Notes: generated by a model not told the origin, from the sequence alone. A stretch of DNA of 64,000 nucleotides from an uncultured Chthonomonas sp. (GCA_903951425.1 CAJBBX010000135.1:1-64000); one strand, 5' to 3'. Shown: positions 1 through 10,233, numbered from the stretch's first letter. Translations and numbers: made by a program.

Positions 1-1348
1 CCGAGATGATGGTCTGGCCGGTCTCCTGGTCGGTGCTGATGTGGAACGTCGGGTCCTCGGCGCCGAGCTTCTGCAGCGCGATGGCCATTTTCTCCTGGTC
101 AGCCTTCGTTTTCGGCTCGACAGCAAGGGAGATGACCGGATCGCGGAAGGTAATCGACTCGAGGAGGACCGGCGACGCATCGTCGCACAGCGTATCGCCC
201 GTCGTGGTGACCGAGAGCCCGATGGCTGCGGCAATCTCACCGGCGTACACCACCTCGACCTCTTCCCGGTCCTTGGCATGCATCCGCAGGATGCGGCCAA
301 CGCGCTCCTTCTTCTGCTTGGTGGCGTTGATGATCGCCGCGCCCTTCTTCAGGGTCCCGGAGTAGATGCGGATGAATGTCAGAACGCCGAAGCGGTCCGT
401 GGCGATCTTGAAGGCCAACGCGCTGAACGGCTCGTCGTCGGCGCACCGCCGGTCGACCACTGCGCCGGTATCGGGGTTCACCCCTCGAATGGGGGGCATA
501 TCCAGAGGCGACGGCAGGAAATCGATCACCGAGTCGAGCAACGGCTGGACGCCCTTATTCTTGTAGGCCGAGCCACAGGTCACCGGAACAATACTCCCGG
601 CGATGGTGCCCTTCCGCAGGGCGGCCTTGAGCTGATCCTTGGGGATCGCCTGGCCTTCCAGGTAGAGCTCCATGAGATGGTCGTCAAAGTCCGCGGCGGC
701 TTCGATGAGTTGCTCGCGCCAGTGCTCTGCCTCGGCCTGCATGTCGTCCGGGATCGGGGCCACTTCAAAGTCGCGCCCGTCGTCCAGCGCATACATGTAT
801 GCCGTCATCTCAACGAGGTCGATCACCCCGCGGAACTCAGCCTCGGCGCCGATCGGCAGTTGGATCGGCACGGCATTCGCGTTCAGCCGGTCACGCATGC
901 GCTCAACGACATTGATGAAGTTGGCGCCCATGCGGTCCATCTTGTTGATGAACGCAATCCGGGGCACGCTGTACTTGCTGGCCTGGCGCCACACCGTCTC
1001 CGACTGGGGCTGCACCCCACCGACGGCGCAGAACACGGCAACGACGCCGTCCAGGACCCGCATGGAACGCTCCACCTCGACGGTAAAGTCCACGTGTCCG
1101 GGAGTGTCGATGATGTTGACGCGGCAATCCTGCCAGAAGCACGTTGTAGCGGCCGAGGTGATCGTAATCCCCCGCTCTTGCTCCTGCTCCATCCAGTCCA
1201 TGGTGGCAGTGCCCTCATGGACTTCGCCCAACCGATGCAGCCTTCCCGTGTAGTACAGGATGCGCTCGGTGGTGGTGGTCTTGCCGGCGTCTATATGTGC
1301 CGCAATGCCGATGTTGCGGGTTTTGTCAAGCGAATACTCTCTCGCCAT
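1..1348 (-). CDS. fusA: Elongation factor G, N-terminal part (cut by window edge)
   Basis: Translational GTPase that drives ribosomal translocation and recycling in the cytoplasm. The reverse strand is open from an ATG at 1348 to the window edge, giving about 449 of the usual ~700 residues. It begins [15 protein letters not shown] and shows the G1 loop [12 protein letters not shown], switch II DTPGH and the base-specificity motif NKMD, so the GTP-binding domain and much of domain II are present; domains III-V lie outside. It is the third gene of a canonical str operon, 128 bases downstream of rpsG, and is expected to be transcribed with it. Nothing unusual is seen in the visible part. Confidence 0.97.
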   Translation of the reverse strand, partial: MAREYSLDKTRNIGIAAHIDAGKTTTTERILYYTGRLHRLGEVHEGTATMDWMEQEQERGITITSAATTCFWQDCRVNIIDTPGHVDFTVEVERSMRVLDGVVAVFCAVGGVQPQSETVWRQASKYSVPRIAFINKMDRMGANFINVVERMRDRLNANAVPIQLPIGAEAEFRGVIDLVEMTAYMYALDDGRDFEVAPIPDDMQAEAEHWREQLIEAAADFDDHLMELYLEGQAIPKDQLKAALRKGTIAGSIVPVTCGSAYKNKGVQPLLDSVIDFLPSPLDMPPIRGVNPDTGAVVDRRCADDEPFSALAFKIATDRFGVLTFIRIYSGTLKKGAAIINATKQKKERVGRILRMHAKDREEVEVVYAGEIAAAIGLSVTTTGDTLCDDASPVLLESITFRDPVISLAVEPKTKADQEKMAIALQKLGAEDPTFHISTDQETGQTIIS

Positions 1349-1476
1349 AGGTCTCCAACTGCGCGCCGCAACCGCCGGAGCGATCAAGGCGGGCGCCTTT
1401 CACGCGCCGGAAGACCGCTCGGGAAGAGCGGCCCGGCCCAGTCACGGCCGTTCAGTCAGGCCGAATATATTGTTGT

Positions 1477-1950
<474 letters not shown>

Positions 1951-1969
1951 TTAGCTCTCCTCGCGTTTC

Positions 1970-2341
1970 CTACTTCGGCCGCTTCGTACCGTACTTGGAG
2001 CGGCTTGACTTGCGGTTCGCGGTACCGGTGGCATCCAGCGTGCCCCGCACAATGTGGTACCGAACGCCCGGCAAGTCCTTCACACGGCCGCCGCGCACCA
2101 TCACCACAGAGTGTTCCTGCAGGTTGTGGCCAATGCCCGGGATGTAGGCCGTGACTTCCATGCCGTTCACCAAGCGCACACGGGCAATCTTGCGGAGTGC
2201 CGAGTTAGGCTTCTTGGGCGACACAGTGCGTACGATCAGGCAAACGCCGCGCTTGAACGGGTTGCCCTTGAGGGCAGGCGCGGAGCTCTTCTTCACGACG
2301 CGTTCGCGGCCCTTACGGACCAACTGGTTAATGGTAGGCAT
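1970..2341 (-). CDS. rpsL: 30S ribosomal protein S12
   Basis: Decoding-centre protein of the small subunit. The start is the ATG at 2341 ([15 protein letters not shown]), chosen because it matches the family N-terminus and has a GGAGG ribosome-binding site 4-5 bases upstream; the reading frame continues upstream without family similarity. It is 123 residues. The two streptomycin-contact segments read KKPNSALRK and GRVKDLPGV, the same lysines as in streptomycin-sensitive bacteria, so no classical resistance change is present. First gene of the str operon. Confidence 0.98.
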   Translation of the reverse strand: MPTINQLVRKGRERVVKKSSAPALKGNPFKRGVCLIVRTVSPKKPNSALRKIARVRLVNGMEVTAYIPGIGHNLQEHSVVMVRGGRVKDLPGVRYHIVRGTLDATGTANRKSSRSKYGTKRPK

Positions 2342-2564
2342 AGGACCTCCGGACCACCTGGGCCTGACGGCGCTGGCGCTGTCGGCTCTATAGAATCGAA
2401 TGGCCCCTCTCACATAGAGGGGCCGAGGCACAGGACCATGTTCCAGTAAGCCCGGAACAGGTACACTCGAAGCAGTCGTTGACTGAACTCCGGCGTGGCC
2501 TCCTCTAGTATGACGGTTCAACGGGACCACGGGGCGACACAAAGCCTCCCCGCACAACCTGTCC
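2342..2564 (-). promoter_or_regulatory. 5' leader of the str operon with two hairpins
   Basis: Together with the flanking promoters, this is the only gene-free stretch over 300 bases (2342-2694). On the reverse strand about 215 bases separate the predicted promoter from rpsL. It contains a perfect 9-base-pair stem (GGCCCCTCT 2402-2410, loop CACAT, AGAGGGGCC 2416-2424) and a smaller stem (TGTTCC 2439-2444 with GGAACA 2454-2459). Neither is followed by a T-tract. A leader that senses ribosomal protein, as S7 does in Escherichia coli, or an attenuator is possible, but the function is inference. Confidence 0.45.
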
Positions 2565-2594
2565 AGTATACACGCACCACCCCGCTGAAGTCAA
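2565..2594 (-). promoter_or_regulatory. Sigma70-type promoter for rpsL-rpsG-fusA
   Basis: On the reverse strand TTGACT (2594-2589) and TATACT (2570-2565) are separated by 18 bases, each one mismatch from consensus. Transcription would start near 2558 and run towards rpsL. This is the best-matching -35/-10 pair noticed in the window and fits a highly expressed ribosomal protein operon. Confidence 0.7.
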
Positions 2595-2648
2595 TACGCT
2601 CCTGGGCCCGCTTCAGCCGTTCTGTCGGCACAGCAGTACAGGCCGAGG

Positions 2649-2654
2649 TAGACT
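2649..2654 (+). promoter_or_regulatory. Possible -10 element for the ABC exporter operon
   Basis: TAGACT lies 40 bases before the ABC exporter start; no convincing -35 is seen. The same string GGTAGACTGCA recurs upstream of the TlpA-like gene (27338-27348), and TATACTGCA precedes gatC. Weak evidence on its own. Confidence 0.3.
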
Positions 2655-2694
2655 GCAACGTCGGGGTCCGCCATACCGACGTACGGAGTGCAGC

Positions 2695-4938
2695 ATGCCT
2701 CTTCTCCCCAACCTGCCCGCATCGCTAGTGGAGCCACTGCGCGTGGCGCTGGCGCCCGCCCACGGTGCTGATCTCGCCACGCTGACGCCTGACATGGTCT
2801 TTGAGACCGATGTCGCCTTCCATGGGCAATGGGGCCAGGAGTGGGTCGTGGTGGCGGACGGACGCGTCCTCGCCCTGCGTGAGGTCGGCGGCGGCGTAGC
2901 GATCATCCACTCCGTGCCCGTTGAGGACTTGCGCGAGGCCAGAGCGGAGATTCTCGTCGGCAACGGCGTGCTGCAGGTGAAGACGCCGCGCGAGACGGTA
3001 ACGCTCATGCGCTACTCCCACGCGGCCGCGGCTGAGGCCACGGCGATCGCGCGGCAGTTCAACCGCCTCGCCAAGGGTGAGCAGCCCAAGTGGGACGAGG
3101 TCGAGAACAAGCGGCGCTACTGCCCCAAGTGCAAGCGCGTGCTGCCTGACGACACGGATGTCTGCCCCGGCTGCGTAAACAAGCGTGCGGTAATGATCCG
3201 CCTGCTCCGGTTCCTGGCGCCCTACAAGCTGCAGGCGGTCGGCTCCGGCATAATCATCATATGTTTGGCGTTCCTCGAGCTTATCCCGCCGTGGATCGGA
3301 GGGCGCATCGTCGATACCATTGTCACCCAGAAGGCCCTGCCAAGACCGACTATCGCCCCGGTTGTTCAGTTGGTGGTGCTCTTCGCGGCGTCGCGGATAG
3401 CCGTGGCTGTGTTCATGTATGCCCAGCGCCGCCTGAGTAGCTGGCTCGGCGCCCGCGTGCTTATGGATATCCGTGTGGCCATGTTCTGCAAGCTGAACCA
3501 GCTCTCGCTGGGCTACTACGACAAGCGGCATACCGGTTCCGTCATCTCGCGCATCACGAACGACGCGGATCATCTGTGGGACTTCCTGACTGACGGGATC
3601 CCCTGGCTCATGTCCACGCTGCTGGCCATATCGCTCACCAGCGGCATGCTTTTCCGCATGGACTGGCAACTGGCATCCTGGCTGTTAACCCCGGGCATCT
3701 TCGTCTTCGCGCTGAACCGCTGGTTCATGCCGCGTGCCAAACGCAAGTGGCACCACGTCTGGCACCGCATCAGCAAGATGTATGCGTCCCTCTCCACCGC
3801 CGTCAACGGAATGCGGGTGGTGAAGGCGTTCGCGCAGGAGGACCGGGAGGTCGAGAACTTCCGCAACCGCAACATGCAGGTCTTCAGGGCCAGCTATGCG
3901 GCCAACGCCATGTGGGCCACCTACTGGCCGATCCTGGGCCTCGTCATGGGCTCGGGCTCCTACATCATATGGCTCTACGGCGGCAGCAAGGTCATTTTTG
4001 GGACGATGACACTGGGGATCATGACGGCTTTCTCGGGCTACCTGGTCCGCTTCTACACGCCGTTCCAAGACTTCAGCCGCGTCATCGACTGGTCCACCCG
4101 GTCGCTGACGGCGGCCGACCGCGTCTTTGAGATCCTCGACACCGAGCCGGATGTACGGCAGGGCGACAGAGCCACGGCTGCCCCAGACGTGAAGGGCGAG
4201 GTGAAGTTCACCAATGTGGGCTTCGGCTATGACAAGGCACGCCGCGTACTTGAGGACTTCACACTCCACGTGCAACCGGGCGAAATGATCGGCCTGGTCG
4301 GGCATAGCGGCGCAGGCAAATCCACGATCATAAACCTGCTGGCCCGCTTCTACGACGTCAACGATGGCTCCATCGAGGTCGACGGAGTGGACCTGCGGCA
4401 GATCAACATGGGCGACTTCCGTCGCCAGTTGGGCATCGTCCTGCAGGAGCCATTCCTCTTCCCCGGCACCATTCGAGACAACATCGCCTACGCCAAGCCG
4501 GATGCCGGCACCGAAGAGGTGATGCGCGCCGCCAAGGCCGCGAACTGCCACGAGTTCATCCTCAAGTTCCCGGATGGCTATGACACTCAGGTGGGCGAGC
4601 GCGGGCAACGCCTCTCCGGCGGGGAGAGGCAACGCATCTCCATCGCCCGGGCCATCCTGCACGACCCCAAAATCCTAATCCTGGATGAGGCCACCGCCAG
4701 CGTCGATACCGAGACGGAGCAGCGAATCCAGGAGGCCATCTCGCGCCTCGTTCAGAACCGCACCACCTTCGCCATCGCCCACCGCCTGAGCACCCTGCGA
4801 CACGCCAGCCGCCTGGTCGTGATGAAGGAGGGCAAGATGGCCGAGTGCGGCACGCACGACGAGTTGATGGACCAGGACGGCGTCTATGCCAACCTCGTGA
4901 AGATCCAGATGGAAGTGAACCGCATTCGCGCCATCTGA
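2695..4938 (+). CDS. ABC exporter (fused membrane and ATPase domains) with N-terminal zinc ribbon, DUF1854-associated type
   Basis: Predicted ATP-driven exporter of the MsbA/lipid-A or peptide class, 747 residues. Residues 1-135 form a beta-rich soluble domain. A zinc ribbon follows (CPKC at 143-146, CPGC at 157-160). Then come the six-helix membrane domain (about 170-470) and the ATPase with Walker A GHSGAGKST, signature LSGGERQR and D-loop LDEATASVD. Ordinary half-size exporters are ~580 residues, so the first ~165 residues are the oddity. The next gene encodes DUF1854; this pairing is known from loci annotated as cyanophycin-metabolism-associated ABC transporter plus DUF1854, but no cyanophycin gene is visible here. 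Substrate unknown. Start ATG has GGAG seven bases upstream. Confidence 0.88.
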   Translation: MPLLPNLPASLVEPLRVALAPAHGADLATLTPDMVFETDVAFHGQWGQEWVVVADGRVLALREVGGGVAIIHSVPVEDLREARAEILVGNGVLQVKTPRETVTLMRYSHAAAAEATAIARQFNRLAKGEQPKWDEVENKRRYCPKCKRVLPDDTDVCPGCVNKRAVMIRLLRFLAPYKLQAVGSGIIIICLAFLELIPPWIGGRIVDTIVTQKALPRPTIAPVVQLVVLFAASRIAVAVFMYAQRRLSSWLGARVLMDIRVAMFCKLNQLSLGYYDKRHTGSVISRITNDADHLWDFLTDGIPWLMSTLLAISLTSGMLFRMDWQLASWLLTPGIFVFALNRWFMPRAKRKWHHVWHRISKMYASLSTAVNGMRVVKAFAQEDREVENFRNRNMQVFRASYAANAMWATYWPILGLVMGSGSYIIWLYGGSKVIFGTMTLGIMTAFSGYLVRFYTPFQDFSRVIDWSTRSLTAADRVFEILDTEPDVRQGDRATAAPDVKGEVKFTNVGFGYDKARRVLEDFTLHVQPGEMIGLVGHSGAGKSTIINLLARFYDVNDGSIEVDGVDLRQINMGDFRRQLGIVLQEPFLFPGTIRDNIAYAKPDAGTEEVMRAAKAANCHEFILKFPDGYDTQVGERGQRLSGGERQRISIARAILHDPKILILDEATASVDTETEQRIQEAISRLVQNRTTFAIAHRLSTLRHASRLVVMKEGKMAECGTHDELMDQDGVYANLVKIQMEVNRIRAI

Positions 4939-4974
4939 AACGGGGCGGCGGTCGGCCTGCCCGAGGACATCCCG

Positions 4975-5523
4975 ATGACAACAGCCACTGAGCCACATAC
5001 GACGCCGCACGGCCTGATACGCACCGACCCAGAGTCCTACGAACTGCGCTTCCTGGACCCCAAGCGCACTCACGTCTTCCACCGGACCGGGCTGTCCCGA
5101 TGCACCATTGCGGATGAACGTACGGTTCTCCGCGTACAGGTGGCTCGGGCCTTCCCGCTGAGCGATACGGACCACCTGATCGCGCTCCTGGACGGCAATG
5201 GGCGTGATGTGGGAATGATCCAGGACCCATCGCTGATGGATGAGGAGTCGCAGCGGACTATCGATGAGGACCTGGCGATCCGCTACTTCCTGCCGGTGGT
5301 GGAAAGCATCCTATCGGTTAAGGAGGAGTTCGGCACGGTCTACTGGAAGCTGCAGACCGACCGCGGGGTGCATGACGCCGTGGCGCGCCACCTTCGCGAG
5401 AACCTGATGGAACTGCCGGGCGGGCGGGTCATCATCACCGACGTCGAGGGCAACAGGTTCGAGTTCCCCGACATCGCCGCCCTGGACGCCCGCAGCATGG
5501 CGATCATCCTGAGGCACCTGTAG
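4975..5523 (+). CDS. DUF1854 family protein
   Basis: Soluble 182-residue protein without signal peptide or membrane segment, recognised as DUF1854 from its partner gene and segments such as RTDPESYELRF, IGMIQD-like VGMIQD and the acidic ITDVEGNRFEFPD. It begins 36 bases after the ABC exporter stop, behind a GAGG ribosome-binding site, and probably is co-transcribed and works with that exporter. Its molecular role is not established; in other genomes the pair is linked with cyanophycin genes. Confidence 0.8.
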   Translation: MTTATEPHTTPHGLIRTDPESYELRFLDPKRTHVFHRTGLSRCTIADERTVLRVQVARAFPLSDTDHLIALLDGNGRDVGMIQDPSLMDEESQRTIDEDLAIRYFLPVVESILSVKEEFGTVYWKLQTDRGVHDAVARHLRENLMELPGGRVIITDVEGNRFEFPDIAALDARSMAIILRHL

Positions 5524-5527
5524 GCGC

Positions 5528-7270
5528 ATGGCGGTCGCGAACGAGCAGCCGGTCGAGCGCCACGCCGCCGCATCCGGCAACCGGTGGGTGCTGTGGGTAT
5601 CACTGGCGGCCATGACGGTCACGTGCCTCCCCAACCTTTTCGGCACGATGCTGACCGGGGCCCACCCGGCCCTGGGTTGGTTCTCCTGGCTCGGCTACAA
5701 CCTCGACGACAGCTGCGTCTACCTGTCGTGGATGCGGCAGGTAGCCGACGGCTCGCTATTCCAGCGCAACCTCTTCACGATAGAGCCGCAAGTCGGGCGC
5801 CAGTTCAATGTGCTCTTCCTGGCGCTCGGGCTGGTTGCGCGCTTCACGGGCGCCCCGTTGCTCCTGGTCTACCACGGAGCGCGCATCGTCGCCGGGCTGG
5901 CGTTCCTGCATGCGCTCTGGTGGCTGCTCGGCATGGTCGCGCCGAAGTTGCCCGCGCGCAAGGTCTGCTTCCTGACCGTGCTGGTCTCGGCGGGCGTGGG
6001 CTGGCTCCCGGGCCAGTGGCGGGCAAGCGGCATCAACTCGCCTGCAGACGTCTGGCAGCCCGAGGCGATCACGTGGCTCTGCCTCTACCTGAGCCCGCTC
6101 TTCCTCGTGTCGTTGCTCCTGATGGTGGGAGTGCTGGGCTGGCTACTGCGGGCCGCTGAGACCGGCTCGCGGAAGGCCGCCCTGCTGGCAGGCGGATGCG
6201 GCCTGCTGCTGGGCAACATCCATACCTATGATGTCATCACGCTGATCGTCGTCTGGGTAGCCTGGCTCGTGGTCGTCGCCATCCGGCGACGCAGCCTGGC
6301 AGCGAGGGCCTGGCTCCTCTCACTGGGCGCCGCGGCGCTGACAGGCGTCAGTTCAGCGCATATGTTCTGGCTCGTGCGTACGGAGGCCGTCTTCGCCAAA
6401 CGCGTGGCGGTTGCGACAATGAGCCCCAGCCCCATGCTCTACGTCCTGGGCTACGGGCTGCTGCTCCCGCTGGCGCTGGGCGCCCTCTACGTCGCGCTAC
6501 GCCGCCCCTCCGATGATCGGCCCGCCGCCCCGGGCGCACTGTCCGCGAAGACCGCGGCGCTCTTCCTCATCACCTGGGCGGCTGCAAACCTGGTGGCGGC
6601 TTACCTGCCCGTGCCGTTCCAGCGCAAGATGCTCATGGGGGCGCACATTCCCATCGGTTGCCTGGCGGGTCTCTGCCTGGCGGCGCTGGCCCAGCATATA
6701 CCCTCGCGTGGACGCGTCTGGGCGATTGCCGCGGTGCTGGCGCTCCTGAGCGCGACGAACGTGCGGTTCATGCTGCGCGACACCGGCAACTTCAGCCAGA
6801 ACCTGGGCCAGAGCCGCATCCATCGCCCCTATATGCATTCCGGCGAGGTCTCGGCCCTCCTCTGGCTGCGTGAACACACGCGAGCCGGGGAGGCCGTGCA
6901 GCCCCTGCCGTGGGTGACCGTATCGGCCCACGGCAAGGCGGCATTCGTCGACACGACGGCCGCATGCTTCGCGCCGGGCCTCACGGGCCGCCCAGTACAC
7001 GCCGGCCATTGGGGCGAGACGCCCGACTTCGGGACCGCCATGGGCCGGTGGGTACGGTTCCAGATGCCCGGAACACCGGACACCGAGCGCCGCGATCTGC
7101 TGCGCCGGTCCGGCGTCCGGTACCTGCTGTTCAGCCAGCTTCGCAGTTGGACGGCCGACCCCGCCACCAAGGACGCCATCCGAGGCGTTCTCACATCAGC
7201 CCCCTACCTGCGGCTGCAGGAGGGCGCCTCCAATGACGACGCCGAAGTCTACGAGGTAGTGAAGCCATGA
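5528..7270 (+). CDS. Polytopic membrane protein, GT-C glycosyltransferase-like
   Basis: 580 residues with roughly ten to twelve hydrophobic segments, starting five bases after the DUF1854 stop. After the first helix an extracytoplasmic loop has the acidic pair in LDDSCVYLSW, the arrangement seen in GT-C (lipid-phosphate-sugar dependent) glycosyltransferases. The last ~150 residues are soluble, with VSALLWLREHT and a RYLLFSQ segment like the periplasmic domains of GT39/YfhO-like enzymes. Its stop overlaps the start of the GH172 gene (ATGA). A cell-surface glycosylation role is inferred; donor and acceptor are unknown. Confidence 0.6.
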   Translation: MAVANEQPVERHAAASGNRWVLWVSLAAMTVTCLPNLFGTMLTGAHPALGWFSWLGYNLDDSCVYLSWMRQVADGSLFQRNLFTIEPQVGRQFNVLFLALGLVARFTGAPLLLVYHGARIVAGLAFLHALWWLLGMVAPKLPARKVCFLTVLVSAGVGWLPGQWRASGINSPADVWQPEAITWLCLYLSPLFLVSLLLMVGVLGWLLRAAETGSRKAALLAGGCGLLLGNIHTYDVITLIVVWVAWLVVVAIRRRSLAARAWLLSLGAAALTGVSSAHMFWLVRTEAVFAKRVAVATMSPSPMLYVLGYGLLLPLALGALYVALRRPSDDRPAAPGALSAKTAALFLITWAAANLVAAYLPVPFQRKMLMGAHIPIGCLAGLCLAALAQHIPSRGRVWAIAAVLALLSATNVRFMLRDTGNFSQNLGQSRIHRPYMHSGEVSALLWLREHTRAGEAVQPLPWVTVSAHGKAAFVDTTAACFAPGLTGRPVHAGHWGETPDFGTAMGRWVRFQMPGTPDTERRDLLRRSGVRYLLFSQLRSWTADPATKDAIRGVLTSAPYLRLQEGASNDDAEVYEVVKP

Positions 7271-9219
7271 GACAGGAGGATCATCCCGTGCTGCCAACCC
7301 CCGTCCAGACCCCGCCGGCCCTGCACGTGACCGGCAACGTGACCCGCCCATACGAGCTACCCCGGCTCCGAACTGAACGTTCTGCCATGGAGTCCAGCTA
7401 CGATCGCACCGGCGGCAACGATGACGGATTCTCGGGCAAGTACTCCTTCATCCGGAAGGAAGGCGACGCCCTGGTGATCGCCGAGCTCAAGGGCCCGGGG
7501 GTAATTCAGCGCATCTGGACGCCCACACCCACGGACCAGCCGCTGGAGTTCTTCTTCGACGGCGAGGCTGCACCGCGCATCAAGGTTAACTTCCGCGACC
7601 TCTTCCTGGGCCGAGCCAAGGGCTTCCCCGAGCCTCTGGTGGGCCACGGGGGCGGCGGGTTCTACTCCTACGTACCCATCCCCTACCGCGAGTCGGTCAA
7701 GGTGATCTACCGCGGCCCTGTCATGCAGTTCTTCCAGATCAACCATGCCACGCTGGCCGATAGCGCCGACATTCAGAGCTTCGATCCCGACTGGCAGGCC
7801 ACTGCGCCCGAGCCGGCCGAGGCAGCCATGCGGCTCCTGGGCAACCCCGGAGCGGCTGTGGCGGATCTGCTGGCCCGACCGGGATCGAAGATCGAAACCG
7901 TGGCCGCCCACAAGAAGCTCCTGCCCGGCAAGAAGGTGACGATTCTGAAGCGCGGGGCCGGCGGCCGCATCGTCGGGATGCGCCTGGGTCCTGCCTCGGC
8001 GCTGGCGGGCAAGGAGCGCTCCATCCTGCTGCGGATCAGCTGGGACGGCGCCCGGAAGCCGGCGGTCCTCTGCCCCGCGGGCGACTTCTTCGGCGCCTCG
8101 TGGGGCGAGCCAGCCATGGGCTCGGCGCTCGTGGGTTCCGCCGGCGAGACCTCGTACTGCTACCTGCCCATGCCGTTCGACAAGTCGGCCACCGTGGAAC
8201 TCGTCGATGAACGGACCGAGGGCGATCCCATCGAGGTCGAGGCGTCATTCGACGTAGCCGCAGATGCCAGGCACAAGGGCGAGGGCCGGTTCTACGCCGT
8301 CTGGCGCCGCGAAAACCCCACCACGCTGGGCAAGCCGTTCACCTTCGTGGAGGCCCTGGGTCGCGGACACATCGTGGGCGTCTCGGTGCAGGCGCAGGGC
8401 ATGACGCCCGGCTCTACGCCTTTCTTTGAGGGCGACGACCAGACCACCATCGACGGCGTGCTCTCCATGCACGGCACCGGGTCCGAGGACTTCTACAATG
8501 GCGGCTGGTACGACGTGCCGGGGCGCTGGGACGGCCGCAAGTCGTTCCCGGTCAGCGGTTGCCTCGACTACAAGAAGCACATGGGCCGCAGCGCAGGTTT
8601 CCGGTTTATGCCCTATGACCCGGTAGTGTTCCAGAAGTCGATCCACATGGCGATCGAGCATGCGCCCGAGCAGAACAACATCCCCACTGACCACGTGGGC
8701 GTGGCCTACCTCTATGCGGACAAGGCGCCCGCGCAGTCCGGCGTAGTGGCTCCGGCGGCCGACCGCCACGTCGCCGATCCCGTGAAGGTGACCTTCGCAA
8801 CCGGCTGGAACATCCCGATCCGGGCCTTCTCGCTCAACAACATGCGGCTCAGCAAACGCGACGAGCGCGTGGGCGGCAGCGGCGTCCGCTTCCTACGCGT
8901 GGATGCCGAGGGCGAGGATGTCTTCGGCCAGCATGTGCTGGAGGTGCTGTGCGACGTGCCTGCCTCGGGCGACTACAGGGTGGAGATCGAGGCGGTGGCG
9001 GGGCCGAACCGAGGGACCGTGCAGATCTTCTGCGACGAAATGGCCACCGGCCCACTGGCCGACCTGCGCGCCGCGACGCCGGCGGTGCAGCGCGCCGACC
9101 TGGGTCGTCAGACAATGCGGCAGGGACTCGCCCCGATCATGCTGAAGCTGGCCCCGTCAGGCGACCAGAAGAGCTTTGGACTCGACCTGGTGACCATCGA
9201 GCTGACGCGGCAGGGCTGA
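7267..9219 (+). CDS. GH172 (DUF2961) family glycoside hydrolase
   Basis: 650 residues of the DUF2961 family, now GH172, whose characterised members act on alpha-D-fructofuranosides/difructose anhydride and D-arabinofuranosides. The hallmark GTGSEDFYNGGWY occurs around residue 400, and the jelly-roll strands expected of the family surround LGRGHIVGVS. No signal peptide is seen, so the protein may be cytoplasmic or exported atypically. The start overlaps the preceding stop (ATGA). The context with an ABC exporter and GT-C-like protein suggests handling of a furanose-containing surface glycan, which is inference. Confidence 0.85.
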   Translation: MRQEDHPVLPTPVQTPPALHVTGNVTRPYELPRLRTERSAMESSYDRTGGNDDGFSGKYSFIRKEGDALVIAELKGPGVIQRIWTPTPTDQPLEFFFDGEAAPRIKVNFRDLFLGRAKGFPEPLVGHGGGGFYSYVPIPYRESVKVIYRGPVMQFFQINHATLADSADIQSFDPDWQATAPEPAEAAMRLLGNPGAAVADLLARPGSKIETVAAHKKLLPGKKVTILKRGAGGRIVGMRLGPASALAGKERSILLRISWDGARKPAVLCPAGDFFGASWGEPAMGSALVGSAGETSYCYLPMPFDKSATVELVDERTEGDPIEVEASFDVAADARHKGEGRFYAVWRRENPTTLGKPFTFVEALGRGHIVGVSVQAQGMTPGSTPFFEGDDQTTIDGVLSMHGTGSEDFYNGGWYDVPGRWDGRKSFPVSGCLDYKKHMGRSAGFRFMPYDPVVFQKSIHMAIEHAPEQNNIPTDHVGVAYLYADKAPAQSGVVAPAADRHVADPVKVTFATGWNIPIRAFSLNNMRLSKRDERVGGSGVRFLRVDAEGEDVFGQHVLEVLCDVPASGDYRVEIEAVAGPNRGTVQIFCDEMATGPLADLRAATPAVQRADLGRQTMRQGLAPIMLKLAPSGDQKSFGLDLVTIELTRQG

Positions 9220-9230
9220 GGCGCGTCGTC

Positions 9231-9266
9231 TGTGCCCTGGCGGCAGGCGACTGCCGCCAGAGCGCA
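9231..9266. terminator. Bidirectional hairpin between convergent genes
   Basis: A perfect 10-base-pair stem (CTGGCGGCAG 9237-9246, loop GCGA, CTGCCGCCAG 9251-9260), extended by five more pairs after one mismatch. It lies between the GH172 stop and the end of the convergent isomerase gene. There is no T-tract on either strand. Confidence 0.6.
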
Positions 9267-9277
9267 CTACATGCTGT

Positions 9278-10159
9278 CTACGACTTGGCCCACTGATCCT
9301 TGAGGTACGCCACGGCCTTGGGGATCTCAGTATCCCGCTCGCCCTTGCATCCGCACTCGAGGCTGCAGTAGTCCTGGTATCCGATGGTCTTGAGGCCCCG
9401 GAAGCCGTTGGTGAAGTCACGGTCGTCCTGGCCCGGCATTACGCGCGTGCGCGACGCCAGGTGCACATGGTGAAGCCACTGCCCGGCGGAGATGAAGGCG
9501 CCCATGTCGCTGGGCTCCTCGATGCACATGTGGTAGAAGTCGCCCATCATGGCCACGCCTGGGCTGTTCACCTCTCGGCACATGGCTCCAGCATCGCCCA
9601 ACTGGCGCAGGAAGAACGCCTCGCCCCGGTTCAGCGGCTCCAGCAGTAGCCGACCGTTGACCTTGGCGCCGTGCTCGCCGATCTCCTTGAGCAGGTCGAT
9701 CAGGATCGGCCGCGCCTCTCGGTTCTCCAGCTTGGTCTGGCCGTTGAATGCCGGCACCACGATGACGCCTGTGGAGCCGATCTCTCCAGCGACCGTAAGC
9801 AGATCCTTGACGGCCTCCACGGCGCTACGCCGAACCTTGGGGTCATCGTTGATGAGGGTGCCGCCCGGCGTACCGGCGCAGATGGCGCTAACCTTCACCT
9901 TGTGGTTGGCGAGGACCTTGCGGACCTCCTCGGCGCGCCGCCCGGCGTCGCCGCCCAGTTCGATCCCGGTGAAGCCCCACTTCTCCATCTTGGCGACGCG
10001 CTCGGCCAGGTCGCGCCCGGGGATGATGCCCTCCTGGCTGGAGAGCTTCAGCACGGCCTTGGGCGGCTTGGGCGCCTGACCGGCATGGCCCTGCCGTGAG
10101 CCGGCAAGGGCCAGCGTCGCCGCACCGCCGGCAAGCAGTTCACGCCTGTCAACCTTCAT
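9278..10159 (-). CDS. Exported sugar phosphate isomerase/epimerase family protein (Tat-type signal)
   Basis: 293 residues with an N-terminal twin-arginine-like signal (DRRELLAGGAATLALAG) and a xylose-isomerase-like TIM barrel. Metal-site-like residues appear in LLLEPLN, GDFYHM, HHVHLAS and the final SLECGC. The product is likely a periplasmic or envelope sugar isomerase/epimerase. A clear GGAGG lies before the ATG. It is downstream of a Tat-signal Gfo/Idh/MocA gene on the same strand (74-base gap), a pairing common in sugar-catabolic loci. Exact substrate unknown. Confidence 0.82.
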   Translation of the reverse strand: MKVDRRELLAGGAATLALAGSRQGHAGQAPKPPKAVLKLSSQEGIIPGRDLAERVAKMEKWGFTGIELGGDAGRRAEEVRKVLANHKVKVSAICAGTPGGTLINDDPKVRRSAVEAVKDLLTVAGEIGSTGVIVVPAFNGQTKLENREARPILIDLLKEIGEHGAKVNGRLLLEPLNRGEAFFLRQLGDAGAMCREVNSPGVAMMGDFYHMCIEEPSDMGAFISAGQWLHHVHLASRTRVMPGQDDRDFTNGFRGLKTIGYQDYCSLECGCKGERDTEIPKAVAYLKDQWAKS

Positions 10160-10233
10160 GGCAACCTCCGTATGTGAGCAGGGCCCGCGACAAGCGGGCC
10201 CTGCGGCTGGTGTGTCCTCGAGTACTTCCGGGC

